Both the position numbers and the translations under genes were made by a program. Below the pieces are notes generated by a model. That model was not told where the DNA came from, made no database searches, and saw only the letters and a program-made list of their open reading frames with translations. This document shows positions 24,640 to 33,461 of a stretch of 64,000 bases of DNA, one piece after another. Each line of letters begins with the position of its first letter. Position 1 is the stretch's first letter. The stretch comes from Candidatus Berkiella cookevillensis (GTDB lineage Bacteria > Pseudomonadota > Gammaproteobacteria > Berkiellales > Berkiellaceae): the NCBI RefSeq assembly GCF_001431315.2, contig NZ_LKHV02000001.1:1674001-1738000 (forward strand). The letters are read 5' to 3'.

Positions 24640-25071
24640 TTAGCGAATACGCTCGCAGAGTTCATTGCTTTTGAAAAAGAAAGCAATTTCACGCTTAGCA
24701 GTATCTTCAGCATCAGAGCCATGTACTGCATTTTCATCAATACTTACAGCAAAATCAGCGCGAATTGTACCAGGAGCTGCTTCTTTAGGATTGGTTGCCC
24801 CCATTACATCACGATTTACTTTAATCGCATTTTCACCTTCAAGCACTTGAACCAACACAGGTCCGCTGATCATAAATTTTACTAAATCATTAAAAAAAGG
24901 ACGCTCTTTATGCACTTCATAGAATGATTCTGCTTGTTCTTGTGAAAGTTGCATCATACGAGCAGCAATCACGCGCAATCCTGCTTTTTCAAAACGTGCA
25001 ATCACTTGTCCAACAACATTTTTAGCCACTGCATCAGGTTTAATGATAGATAAGGTTCTTTCTAAAGCCAT
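24640..25071 (-). CDS. ndk: Nucleoside diphosphate kinase
   Basis: A 143-residue cytosolic enzyme interconverting NDPs and NTPs. [15 protein letters not shown] at the start, and the active-site region [20 protein letters not shown] containing the phosphorylated His. It lies between the isc operon and rlmN. Confidence 0.97.
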   Translation of the reverse strand: MALERTLSIIKPDAVAKNVVGQVIARFEKAGLRVIAARMMQLSQEQAESFYEVHKERPFFNDLVKFMISGPVLVQVLEGENAIKVNRDVMGATNPKEAAPGTIRADFAVSIDENAVHGSDAEDTAKREIAFFFKSNELCERIR

Positions 25072-25238
25072 TTTTTACTCCGGTTTAACTGGGATACCCA
25101 AGATAATATTTGGGTGATTGAACAAACTAAATTTAATACACTAATATTATACGCAAGTCATGTTTGGTTTGTACATTTGCAAGATTACTCTCAACAACCA
25201 CAATCCTTAATTAATTGTGGAGTCGTCCCAAGAAACAC

Positions 25239-25260
25239 GGGCGGGCACAGGGACCCGCCC
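25239..25260. repeat. GC-rich extragenic palindrome
   Basis: GGGCGGG (25239-25245) and CCCGCCC (25254-25260) with an 8-nt loop, inside a larger GTCGT...ACGAC repeat context between ndk and iscX. It is strikingly GC-rich against its AT-rich surroundings. No T tract follows, so it is classed as an extragenic repeat, though it could slow transcription between the two units. Confidence 0.5.
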
Positions 25261-25278
25261 CTACGTTTTAACGACTAA

Positions 25279-25479
25279 TTATTCAAGCTCTTTTATCCAA
25301 GCCATTTGGATAGCTTCTAATATTTTTTCATTACTTCGCTTTGGATCATCCTCAAAATTAGGCAATTCACAAACCCAACGATGTAAATCGGTAAATCGTA
25401 CGTATTGTGGGTCTTGATCAGGAAAAGCATCCGCTAAATCCTCAGCAATCATGTACACATCAGTCCATTTATAAGCCAT
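25279..25479 (-). CDS. iscX: Iron-sulfur cluster assembly accessory protein IscX
   Basis: A 66-residue acidic protein ([43 protein letters not shown]) matching IscX/YfhJ, which binds IscS and modulates cluster assembly, possibly as an iron-dependent regulator. It is the last gene of the isc operon; its ATG overlaps the fdx stop by 1 nt. Confidence 0.95.
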   Translation of the reverse strand: MAYKWTDVYMIAEDLADAFPDQDPQYVRFTDLHRWVCELPNFEDDPKRSNEKILEAIQMAWIKELE

Positions 25480-25817
25480 TAACCTTTCTCCGAAACATGA
25501 TTAATTGTATATTTAGGGATCTCTATTTCTAAATCTTCCGCTTCAATGATGGATTGGCAACTTAAACGAGACTCTGGCTCCAAGCCCCAAGCCCTATCAA
25601 GCAAATCCTCTTCTCGTTCTTCAGGAGGTATCAATGAATCATAACCTTTCCTGACAATGACATGACAGGTTGTGCATGCGCAAGACATTTCACAAGCATG
25701 TTCAATGTGAATATCATGTTCAAGAGCAACTTCTAATATGGATTGACCTGGTAATGCTTCAACCGTTTTCCCCTCAGGACAAATCTCTTCATGTGGCAAA
25801 AATGTAATTTTAGTCAT
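25479..25817 (-). CDS. fdx: ISC-type 2Fe-2S ferredoxin
   Basis: A 112-residue adrenodoxin-type ferredoxin supplying electrons for cluster assembly. The cluster ligands are visible in [16 protein letters not shown] (C-x5-C-x2-C) and the distal LSCQS. The gene overlaps the hscA stop by 8 nt, typical of isc operons. Confidence 0.96.
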   Translation of the reverse strand: MTKITFLPHEEICPEGKTVEALPGQSILEVALEHDIHIEHACEMSCACTTCHVIVRKGYDSLIPPEEREEDLLDRAWGLEPESRLSCQSIIEAEDLEIEIPKYTINHVSEKG

Positions 25818-27660
25818 AATCTTTAAAAACTTCAGAAATAGAGCGGCCAGTTAATGTTTGATCCAATACCCATTGTAACCTTTTTTGCATCAGAACATCT
25901 GCTGCAGATTCTAGAGCTTGAATTTGTGTATTTAATTTAGCAACAGAGTCTTTATTTTCAATCTCTTTGCTCAAAGCCTCTTTTGTATCTTGTATATTTT
26001 GGATTTCAAGATCAGTCAGCAATTCACTAGAAGATTGCATTGCTTTTTCAATCGTATCAATCAAATGCTGCGCTTCTACACATTTTTCGCTGATTTTTCT
26101 ATTTTTTATATCTTGGCTGGCATTCATAATTGAATCGTTTAACAAGTCACCAATTGCATCAGAAGAAAGATCAAAAGTAGGCTTCACTTGAATATGAGAT
26201 TTTGTTTGGCTTTGTAATTCAATCGCTGTTACATCTAGTAAGCCATCAGCATCAAGACGAAAACTGACTTCGATACGAGCTAATCCCGCCGGCATAGGCG
26301 GAATACCCGTTAAGTCAAATCGAGCCAACGAACGGCAATCTTTTGCTAGCTCACGCTCCCCTTGTACAACATGCAATGATAATCCCGTTTGATTGTCCTG
26401 ATAGGTTGTAAAAGTCTGAGTGCGCTGACAAGGCATCTTCGAATTTCTCATTAAGATCTTTTCAACCAATCCCCCCATCATTTCTATGCCCAATGATAAA
26501 GGAATGACATCTAATAAAACATGTGGATCTTTACGATTACCTGACAGAATACTGGCTTGAATGGCTGCCCCCATGGCAACAACTTTATCGGGGTCAATGC
26601 TATGATGCAATTTACCTGGAAAATGCTTTTCCATTAACTCGATAATATAAGGAACACGTGTTGAACCACCCACCAATAAAACGCCATCAATCTGTGCGGA
26701 TGAAACATTGGCTGTTTTTAATACTTCATTCACTGTTTCTAAGGTGTTCATCACTAAAGGGAAAATCCAATCTTCAAATTCCGCACGTGTGATACGAATT
26801 GATTGATTTTCAATATTAACCGATACTTCCGTTTTTGTGCTTAAAGCCTCTTTTGTATTTTTTGCAATGACACGCAATGAAGCAATATCTACCCTAGCTT
26901 CTACTTTATCTCTCAAATGCTCAGCAATAAGGCGATCAAAATCATCACCACCAAGATGAGATAATCCTCCCATGCCCAGTACTTCAAAGACACCTTTCTC
27001 AATTTTCAGCAATGAAACATCAAAAGTGCCTCCGCCCAAATCATAAACCAAATAAAGTCCCTCAGCTTTTTGCTCTAAGCCGTAAGCAATGGCTGCTGCA
27101 GTTGGTTCATTAAGTAGGCGTAAAACTTGAATGCCCGCAAGACGTGCCGCTTCTACAGTTGCTTGGCGTTGTGTTTCATCAAAATACGCAGGAACAGTGA
27201 TCACAGCCTGATCAATGGAAGCATCTTCACTATGCGACAAATGGAGTAAGGCTTTTAATATCTCTGCTGAAACCTGTACAGGTGTTACTGTTTTCTCATG
27301 AATCTGAATATGGGGCTGGCTTTGCTCAGAATGATGATATTGATATGGGAAATGTATATTTTGTATTTCTAAATCTTGAACACTACGCCCCATTAAACGC
27401 TTGATGGAATATAAGGTTTCAGAAGGTGATGCCATCAATTTTGCTTGTGCTTTAGCACCCACTAATACAGATCCATCTTTATCGTAATGAACGACAGACG
27501 GTATTAAGTCACTTTGATTTTCTTGAAAATATTTTACTTTCTCATTTTCAAAAAGTGCAATGATGGAGTGCGTTGTACCCAAATCAATACCAATCGCTTT
27601 TTTTACAAGCTTAGGTTCTTCTAATGGTTTAATCTGTAATAAATTCATTGAGTGTCTCAA
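25810..27660 (-). CDS. hscA: Hsp70-type chaperone HscA
   Basis: A 616-residue specialised Hsp70 that transfers clusters from IscU with HscB. The ATPase domain shows GIDLGTTHSIIA, NEPTAAAIAYGLEQ, DLGGGTFDVSLL and VGGSTRVPYI; the substrate-binding domain follows from about residue 390. The N-terminus (MRHSMNLLQIKP) includes a second ATG that could be the true start. The start overlaps hscB by 4 nt. Confidence 0.96.
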   Translation of the reverse strand: MRHSMNLLQIKPLEEPKLVKKAIGIDLGTTHSIIALFENEKVKYFQENQSDLIPSVVHYDKDGSVLVGAKAQAKLMASPSETLYSIKRLMGRSVQDLEIQNIHFPYQYHHSEQSQPHIQIHEKTVTPVQVSAEILKALLHLSHSEDASIDQAVITVPAYFDETQRQATVEAARLAGIQVLRLLNEPTAAAIAYGLEQKAEGLYLVYDLGGGTFDVSLLKIEKGVFEVLGMGGLSHLGGDDFDRLIAEHLRDKVEARVDIASLRVIAKNTKEALSTKTEVSVNIENQSIRITRAEFEDWIFPLVMNTLETVNEVLKTANVSSAQIDGVLLVGGSTRVPYIIELMEKHFPGKLHHSIDPDKVVAMGAAIQASILSGNRKDPHVLLDVIPLSLGIEMMGGLVEKILMRNSKMPCQRTQTFTTYQDNQTGLSLHVVQGERELAKDCRSLARFDLTGIPPMPAGLARIEVSFRLDADGLLDVTAIELQSQTKSHIQVKPTFDLSSDAIGDLLNDSIMNASQDIKNRKISEKCVEAQHLIDTIEKAMQSSSELLTDLEIQNIQDTKEALSKEIENKDSVAKLNTQIQALESAADVLMQKRLQWVLDQTLTGRSISEVFKDYD

Positions 27661-28238
27661 ATATTTTTTAATTCTTCATCTAATTTCAAATAAAATTGAA
27701 GCTCAAAGATAAGTCGTTCAATCTCTTGTTGAATAATATTTTTTTGTTGTTTTTCTTGTGATTTTTCTGACATCAACTGCTCAAAAGAATGAGTCAATGC
27801 TTGCTCATATTGTAACTGCATTTCTGAAATTTTATTTTTTAATTCTGCTAATATCTGTGAATTAGGCTTTGATTTTAATGATTCAATCTCTTCTCTCAAA
27901 GACATTTGCTCTATCAAAAATGCTGTATGAGAAGAATTAGAAATATTTTCATCTGGGCTATCTACAACTTTAGTTTGCATGAGATGCGCGAATAAATATT
28001 GTGCGCGTTTTAATGGGCTCATTAAAATCTGGTATGCATCATTAATTAGAGTTGAGAGCTGCAAGAAATATTGCTTTTCATAACTTGAATGATTAGCAAA
28101 ATTATCAGGGTGAAAATTAGATTGTAATCTCAAATACTGCTTTCTTATTTCAACAGGATCTTGCTTAAATTGCCTGTTTAAACCAAAAATCTCAAAATAA
28201 TCTTTGTCAAAAATGCTGTTATTGCTCATCTTCATCAA
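27657..28238 (-). CDS. hscB: Co-chaperone HscB
   Basis: A 193-residue J-domain protein stimulating HscA. DYFEIFGLNRQFKQDPVEIRKQYLRLQSNFHPD contains the HPD motif, and the C-terminal three-helix domain binds IscU. The ATG at 28238 overlaps iscA; ATG 28229 (MSNNSIF) is an alternative. The middle is rich in charged helices and longer than in E. coli. Confidence 0.94.
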   Translation of the reverse strand: MMKMSNNSIFDKDYFEIFGLNRQFKQDPVEIRKQYLRLQSNFHPDNFANHSSYEKQYFLQLSTLINDAYQILMSPLKRAQYLFAHLMQTKVVDSPDENISNSSHTAFLIEQMSLREEIESLKSKPNSQILAELKNKISEMQLQYEQALTHSFEQLMSEKSQEKQQKNIIQQEIERLIFELQFYLKLDEELKNI

Positions 28239-28605
28239 CTAAGGTAAAACTCTCACCACAACCACACTGATGCCCAACATTTGGATTATCAAATTTAATA
28301 CCTTCATTGATACCTTCTTTTGAATAATCCATTTGTGTACCACCTTTAAAGAATTTCAAATAAATTTCTTTATCAATAACGACAGAAAAATCACCAAAAT
28401 GAAACACAAAATCAAAAGCAGTGATCTGAGATTCTTTTGCAAATTCAAGGACATATTCATATCCTGAACAACCTGCTTTTTTAATACCTAGCCGAATGCC
28501 TAATAAATCCTTGCCGTGCAGTAATTTTTTTAAATGTTTCTGCACAGAGTCAGACAATATTAAACCAGGATCATTTTCCGGCAACTGATTAAGCGTTTGC
28601 GTCAT
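28219..28605 (-). CDS. iscA: Iron-sulfur cluster assembly protein IscA
   Basis: 128 residues from ATG 28605 (MTQTLNQLPENDPGLILSD); a longer frame to 28659 adds an unlikely basic tail that runs back into iscU. The three cluster-binding cysteines are present: KKAGCSGYEY and the CGCGESF end. An A-type carrier that delivers clusters to apoproteins. It overlaps iscU by 17 nt. Confidence 0.93.
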   Translation of the reverse strand: MTQTLNQLPENDPGLILSDSVQKHLKKLLHGKDLLGIRLGIKKAGCSGYEYVLEFAKESQITAFDFVFHFGDFSVVIDKEIYLKFFKGGTQMDYSKEGINEGIKFDNPNVGHQCGCGESFTLVDEDEQ

Positions 28606-28996
28606 TATTTCTGGCCTCTTTCTTTGCCTGATAATCTTTAATCGCTGCTTTAATCGCATCTTCTGCGAGCAATGAACAATGAATTTTTACTGGTGGCAAT
28701 TTTAATTCATTGGCAATGTCTTTATTCTTGATTTCCGTTGCCTCATCTAAATTTCGACCTTTGAGCATTTCCGTTGCGAGTGAACTAGATGCGATGGCAG
28801 AACCACAACCATAGGTTTTAAAAACTGCATTTTTAATCACACCCGTTTCTTCATCTACTTGAATTTGCAGTTTCATGACATCGCCGCATGCAGGTGCGCC
28901 CACCATACCCGTGCCAACGTCTGTTCTTGATTTGTCTAAGCTACCAACATTGCGTGGATTTTCATAATGATCAATTACTTTTTCGTTATAAGCCAT
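28589..28996 (-). CDS. iscU: Iron-sulfur scaffold IscU
   Basis: The 135-residue scaffold on which IscS-derived sulfur and iron form the cluster. Ligand cysteines occur in GAPACGDVMKLQ, KTYGCGSAIASSSL and LPPVKIHCSLLAEDAI. The LPPVK motif is the HscA recognition site. Confidence 0.97.
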   Translation of the reverse strand: MAYNEKVIDHYENPRNVGSLDKSRTDVGTGMVGAPACGDVMKLQIQVDEETGVIKNAVFKTYGCGSAIASSSLATEMLKGRNLDEATEIKNKDIANELKLPPVKIHCSLLAEDAIKAAIKDYQAKKEARNNDANA

Positions 28997-29007
28997 CTCT
29001 TAACTCC

Positions 29008-30222
29008 TTAATGTGCTACCCATTCGACTGTTTTTAGATCAATGCCCTCTTGATACATTTCCCAAAGCGGCGATAAGGCTCTTAATTTTTCGACAACTTC
29101 GTGAATACGTCCAATCGCGTAATCAACATCCGCCTCAGTAGTAAAACGACCTATCGAAAATCTCAACGAGCTATGTGCTAATTCATCTTCTAAGCCTAAT
29201 GCTTTGAGCACATAGGAAGGTTCTAAGCTTGCTGATGTGCAGGCTGAGCCAGAAGAAACAGCTAAATCCTTTAATCCCATGATCAAAGATTCACCCTCAA
29301 CATAATTAATACTAAAATTAATAATACCAGGGACACTGCTTTCTAAAGTGCCATTAAGTGACAAAGCTTCAATATGAGAAATACCATCCCATAATCTTGT
29401 CTTTAATTGAGCGATACGCAACGCTTCCATTTGCATTTCTTGTTTTGCAATAAGACATGCCTCACCTAAGCCAACGATTTGGTGAGTTGCCAATGTACCA
29501 GAACGCAACCCTCTTTCATGACCGCCCCCATGCATCTGTGCTTCTAAACGTATACGTGGTTTACGACGAACATATAAAGCACCAATACCTTTAGGACCAT
29601 AGATTTTGTGCCCAGAAAGTGACAACAAATCAATTTGATTGCTTTCCATATCTAAGGGGATTTTACCTGCGCCTTGTGCAGCATCCACATGGAAAATAAT
29701 ATTTTTTTCACGCGTAATGGCACCAATTGCATGGATATCTTGAATAATACCAATCTCATTATTGACATGCATAATTGAAACAATAATCGTATCTTCTCGA
29801 ATGGCATTTTGAACCACTTCAGGCGTGATTTCTCCCTGACTATTAGGCGTAAGATAAGTAACCTCAAAACCTTCTCGCTCAAGCTGTCTGCAAGTATCTA
29901 AAACCGCTTTATGTTCTGTTTTGCTGGTAATAATATGCTTACCACGACGATGATAAAAATGCGCAGCACCTTTAATCGCTAAATTATTTGATTCTGTTGC
30001 GCCACTGGTAAAAACAATTTCTTTGGGATCAGCGTTAATCAAAGCAGCAACTTGCTCCCTTGCTTTTTCAACTTGTTTTTCAGCATCCCAACCATAGGCA
30101 TGTGAGCGTGATGCGGGGTTTCCGTAGCACGATTGTATACAATTAATCATCTTTGTTTGTACGCGTGGGTCGATAGGAGTGGTCGCCGCGTAATCAAAAT
30201 ATCGTATCGTAGATTGACTCAT
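29008..30222 (-). CDS. iscS: Cysteine desulfurase IscS
   Basis: 404 residues from ATG 30222 ([20 protein letters not shown]). A PLP enzyme removing sulfur from cysteine for clusters and tRNA thiolation. The PLP lysine lies in [15 protein letters not shown], and the catalytic Cys is in [12 protein letters not shown]. Its ATG overlaps the iscR TGA (ATGA), which favours this start over the one 7 codons upstream. Confidence 0.97.
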   Translation of the reverse strand: MSQSTIRYFDYAATTPIDPRVQTKMINCIQSCYGNPASRSHAYGWDAEKQVEKAREQVAALINADPKEIVFTSGATESNNLAIKGAAHFYHRRGKHIITSKTEHKAVLDTCRQLEREGFEVTYLTPNSQGEITPEVVQNAIREDTIIVSIMHVNNEIGIIQDIHAIGAITREKNIIFHVDAAQGAGKIPLDMESNQIDLLSLSGHKIYGPKGIGALYVRRKPRIRLEAQMHGGGHERGLRSGTLATHQIVGLGEACLIAKQEMQMEALRIAQLKTRLWDGISHIEALSLNGTLESSVPGIINFSINYVEGESLIMGLKDLAVSSGSACTSASLEPSYVLKALGLEDELAHSSLRFSIGRFTTEADVDYAIGRIHEVVEKLRALSPLWEMYQEGIDLKTVEWVAH

Positions 30223-30701
30223 AGTTTTGGTCCAATAGCACAAGGTTCAACAACAGAAACTTTAGTAGGTACTTGCAATGTGTGTATATGATTCAGAATA
30301 TTAGGTCTTTGCGTCAGATCTTTAAGTGTTACTTTATGCAAAAATTCAAAAATAACGTGATTTAAAGACTCCCATAAATGATGCGTCAAGCATACTGCAC
30401 CATCATGACAATTGGCTTGACCTTGACATAAAGTAGTGTCCATCTTCTCTTCTACTGCTTCAATGATTTCGGCAATGGTGATTTCTTCCGGCTTTTTGCT
30501 CAGAAAATAGCCGCCTTGTGCACCGCGCACGCTATTGAGCAAGCCTTTTTGGCGCAGCTTAGCCGCCAACCGCTCTAAATACGCAGCAGATAGATGATGA
30601 CGTTTTGCAATATCAGGGATGTTAATAGGCCCTTCTCGTTGCATTAAAGCCATGTCTAAGAGGGTAGTAACAGCGTATCTTCCCTTTGTAGTTAGCTTCA
30701 T
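30219..30701 (-). CDS. iscR: Rrf2-family regulator IscR
   Basis: A 160-residue repressor/activator whose 2Fe-2S state reports cluster status. The winged helix is at [27 protein letters not shown], with cluster cysteines spaced C-x5-C-x5-C in [20 protein letters not shown]. It is the first gene of the isc operon and is probably autorepressed through the site at 30740-30764. This is the only Rrf2 protein in the window; it is not NsrR. Confidence 0.97.
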   Translation of the reverse strand: MKLTTKGRYAVTTLLDMALMQREGPINIPDIAKRHHLSAAYLERLAAKLRQKGLLNSVRGAQGGYFLSKKPEEITIAEIIEAVEEKMDTTLCQGQANCHDGAVCLTHHLWESLNHVIFEFLHKVTLKDLTQRPNILNHIHTLQVPTKVSVVEPCAIGPKL

Positions 30702-30739
30702 TTCTTCTTTTCTAGTAATTTAAACAGCTGCAATGTCTC

Positions 30740-30764
30740 ATACCCAAGTAAAGTAGTCAAGATT
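30740..30764 (-). promoter_or_regulatory. Putative type 1 IscR operator
   Basis: On the minus strand the site reads TTGACTACTTTACTTGGGTAT within its core. It matches about 20 of 25 positions of the known type 1 IscR motif (ATASYYGACTRWWWYAGTCRRSTAT, read on the plus strand). TTGACT could also act as a -35 element. It lies about 40-65 nt upstream of iscR, as expected for cluster-dependent autorepression. Confidence 0.6.
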
Positions 30765-30816
30765 AGAAATATTATAATGCTTGGGCTATTGCTAGGACAG
30801 CCAATCATCTAAAAAA

Positions 30817-31557
30817 TTATGTGGTCTCGCTCAAGGAGACTTTGTAAATAATAGCTTTACAGACCCCTCGTAAGATATTCACATCTTCCATATCTAAACG
30901 CGCTTTGAGCAGTAATCGCTTCAATCTCAGCATCAAAATACGGGTAGGTTTAGGATCGATAAAATCAACAGCACGCAAAGCTTGCTCTAAATGTTCAAAT
31001 ACACCCATCACATCATCTAAGCTCGCAGGCACTGGGGCATCCCCCAACAATGTATCTTGTTGCTGCTCTTTTTCTACATAATGTTGATATATCTCATAGC
31101 AAATAATTTGAACGGCTTGGGAAAGATTTAATGCTTCATACTGTGGATTTGCAGGGATATAGAGGTGAAAATTACATAATGATAATTCTTCATTCGTTAA
31201 ACCACTACGCTCAGTACCAAAAACAATGGCAACCTTGTCACTGTTGCTATGCTTTAGAACTTTTTCTGCACATTGTTTAGGGGTCACTTTTGGCCATGGG
31301 ATTTCACGCATACGTGCACTTGTCCCAAAAATCAGCTCACAGTCCTTCACTGCTTCATGCAAAGAAGTAACAACCTCAGCTTGCTGTAAAATATCATCTG
31401 CACCTGCGGCACGCTCCGTTGCAACGGCACATGGAAATTTTTCTGGATTTACTAAAACCAATTTTTTGAGTCCCATGTTTTTCATAGCGCGTGCAACTGC
31501 ACCGATATTACCGGGGTGACTCGTCTCACAAAGAACAATTCGAATTTTTTCTATCAT
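30817..31557 (-). CDS. trmJ: tRNA (cytidine/uridine-32-2'-O)-methyltransferase TrmJ
   Basis: 246 residues from ATG 31557 (MIEKIRIVLCETSHPGNIGAVARAMKNMG), the family's usual N-terminus. A SPOUT methyltransferase with knot motifs VAIVFGTERSGLTNEELSLC and LYIPANPQYEALNLSQAVQII. The longer frame to 31593 overlaps the divergent suhB promoter and is less likely. It sits upstream of iscR and opposite suhB, as in E. coli. Confidence 0.94.
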   Translation of the reverse strand: MIEKIRIVLCETSHPGNIGAVARAMKNMGLKKLVLVNPEKFPCAVATERAAGADDILQQAEVVTSLHEAVKDCELIFGTSARMREIPWPKVTPKQCAEKVLKHSNSDKVAIVFGTERSGLTNEELSLCNFHLYIPANPQYEALNLSQAVQIICYEIYQHYVEKEQQQDTLLGDAPVPASLDDVMGVFEHLEQALRAVDFIDPKPTRILMLRLKRLLLKARLDMEDVNILRGVCKAIIYKVSLSETT

Positions 31558-31645
31558 GGTATAAATTTCTTCGCTGGTTTTTAATTTCTTCACCCGTTGT
31601 TATAATGCTAGCCAATCAAACAAGAACATTATAGACAACTAACTC

Positions 31646-32422
31646 ATGCACCCATTATTAAATATCGCTATTAAAGCTGCCAGGGCCGCAGGCAAGATGA
31701 TCGTCCGCGCAGAAGATGAAGTCAAGTCGCTTACCATCATTGAGAAAGGCAAACATGATTATGCCAGCCAAGTTGATAAAATTGCAGAAGAAATTATTAT
31801 CGATATTATTCGTAAAAATTACCCAAGACACAAAATTCTAGCCGAAGAATCCGGCTTACTAGAACGTGCTCATTCAGAAGATATTACTTGGATCATTGAT
31901 CCACTCGATGGTACAACAAATTTCCTCCATGGCTTGCCACAGTATTGCGTATCTATTGCCGTACAACAATTTGGAAAGATCCAGCATGGTGTTGTATATG
32001 ATCCAAATAGAGACGAGCTTTTTTCAGCCAGTCGAGGTGGTGGCGCGCAGCTAAATGGCAAACGTATTCGCGTAAGCTCAACCCTCAAATTAGACAGAGC
32101 TTTAATCGGCACGGGTTTCCCTTTTAGAGAATTTCACAATCTTGATAAATATTTGAGCTTCTTTAGAAAGCTCCTACCAGAATGTTCTGGCGTGCGTCGC
32201 GCAGGTGCTGCTGCTTTAGATTTAGCTTATGTTGCAGCAGGTCGCTTAGATGGTTTTTTTGAATATGATCTTAAACCTTGGGATATTGCAGCAGGATCAT
32301 TATTGATTCTTGAAGCAGGTGGCTGGATAAGCGATTTACATTCAGAAAAAGACTGTATGGAAACAGGCAATGTTTTAGCGGCTACACCTAAGATTTTTCC
32401 GATTTTAAAAGAAATGCTTTAG
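31646..32422 (+). CDS. suhB: Inositol monophosphatase family protein SuhB
   Basis: 258 residues. Metal-binding motifs EESG, WIIDPLDGTTNFLHGLP and KPWDIAAGSLLILEAGG define the family. In enterobacteria SuhB also joins the rRNA antitermination complex. It is divergent from trmJ-isc, a conserved arrangement. Confidence 0.95.
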   Translation: MHPLLNIAIKAARAAGKMIVRAEDEVKSLTIIEKGKHDYASQVDKIAEEIIIDIIRKNYPRHKILAEESGLLERAHSEDITWIIDPLDGTTNFLHGLPQYCVSIAVQQFGKIQHGVVYDPNRDELFSASRGGGAQLNGKRIRVSSTLKLDRALIGTGFPFREFHNLDKYLSFFRKLLPECSGVRRAGAAALDLAYVAAGRLDGFFEYDLKPWDIAAGSLLILEAGGWISDLHSEKDCMETGNVLAATPKIFPILKEML

Positions 32423-32453
32423 ATTTACGGATATTTATACAAAGTGGCACTTC

Positions 32454-32477
32454 CCCTCTCCTGTTGACAGGAGAGGG
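32454..32477. repeat. Perfect 10-bp hairpin downstream of suhB
   Basis: CCCTCTCCTG and CAGGAGAGGG around a TTGA loop, followed by GTGGGTGAAAGCCGGGTGAGG. It lies between the convergent ends of suhB and secF. The lack of a T run argues against a canonical terminator. Related AACCTCACCCG text occurs near 41788 on the opposite strand, so it is likely an extragenic repeat that may still protect mRNA ends. Confidence 0.45.
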
Positions 32478-32530
32478 TGGGTGAAAGCCGGGTGAGGTTA
32501 GATCAACAGCAATAAAACATAAAACTCAAA

Positions 32531-33460
32531 CTACGGCATATCGTCTGCTAATTTCTTCGGTGCCCCCATTAAATCTGCCTTACTGAGTCCGAATGCAACA
32601 GCTAATGCGCCAGCAACATATATAGACGAGTAAGTACCGATAAGGATACCAATCAACAAGGCAGTAGAAAATCCATGTAATGAATCACCACCAAAGAGGA
32701 ATAAGGCAACAACAACAAGTAAGGTTGTCGCTGAGGTCATAATGGTACGAGATAACGTCTGGTTGATAGACATATTCATAATTTCTACAGCAGAACTCTT
32801 ACGAACTTTTCTGAAATTTTCTCTCACTCTATCAAAAACAACAATTGTATCATTCAAAGAATAACCAATTGCCGCTAAAATACCAGCTAATGTTGCAAGA
32901 TCAAACTCAATTTGATAATAAGCAAAGATACCTAAAATCAATATTGGGTCATGCAACAATGCAATAGCTGCACTGATACCAAAACGATATTCAAAGCGCA
33001 TTGCAATATAAATCATCGTTGCAAAGAGCGCGACTAAAACGGCTAAAGCGCCTTGCTCAGCAAGCTGTGCTCCAACTTCAGCCCCCACAAACTCAATACG
33101 AAGTAACTCGACGTTTTCCTGATTGGCTCTGAGGGCTTCTAACACCTTATGTCCCAACTCGTCTTCCGTCATGTCTTCTTTATTGGCTATTTTTAATAAG
33201 ATGTCATTTACAGCGCCGTATTGAGTTACTTTCGTACTTGAAAAGCCTGCTGCCGCTAACTGTTCATTGACCGAGTCAACATCCACTGGCTTATCATAGC
33301 GTAACTCAAGTTGTGTTCCGCCCGTAAAATCCAAACCAAAATTTAAGCCTTTCATAAATAAAAGCGTAACCGAAATAATAAAGACAGAAATAGATATAAC
33401 GGCGGTTATTTTTCTCTGCCCCATGAAATCAATATGAGGAATATTTTTAAAAAACTCCAT
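32531..33460 (-). CDS. secF: Protein translocase subunit SecF
   Basis: 309 residues. Six predicted membrane helices with the periplasmic P4 domain between the first two; landmarks LNFGLDFTGGTQLELRY and GYSLNDTIVVFDRVREN. With SecD it uses proton motive force to assist Sec export. It starts 1 nt after the secD stop. Confidence 0.97.
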   Translation of the reverse strand: MEFFKNIPHIDFMGQRKITAVISISVFIISVTLLFMKGLNFGLDFTGGTQLELRYDKPVDVDSVNEQLAAAGFSSTKVTQYGAVNDILLKIANKEDMTEDELGHKVLEALRANQENVELLRIEFVGAEVGAQLAEQGALAVLVALFATMIYIAMRFEYRFGISAAIALLHDPILILGIFAYYQIEFDLATLAGILAAIGYSLNDTIVVFDRVRENFRKVRKSSAVEIMNMSINQTLSRTIMTSATTLLVVVALFLFGGDSLHGFSTALLIGILIGTYSSIYVAGALAVAFGLSKADLMGAPKKLADDMP

Positions 33461-33461
33461 G

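Noticed and set aside
30219-30701. The Rrf2 protein as the NsrR that would bind the three NO operators
   Set aside because: Position at the head of the isc operon and the cysteine spacing identify it as IscR.
32454-32477. Intrinsic terminator for suhB
   Set aside because: The hairpin is perfect but no T tract follows on either strand; it fits an extragenic repeat better.
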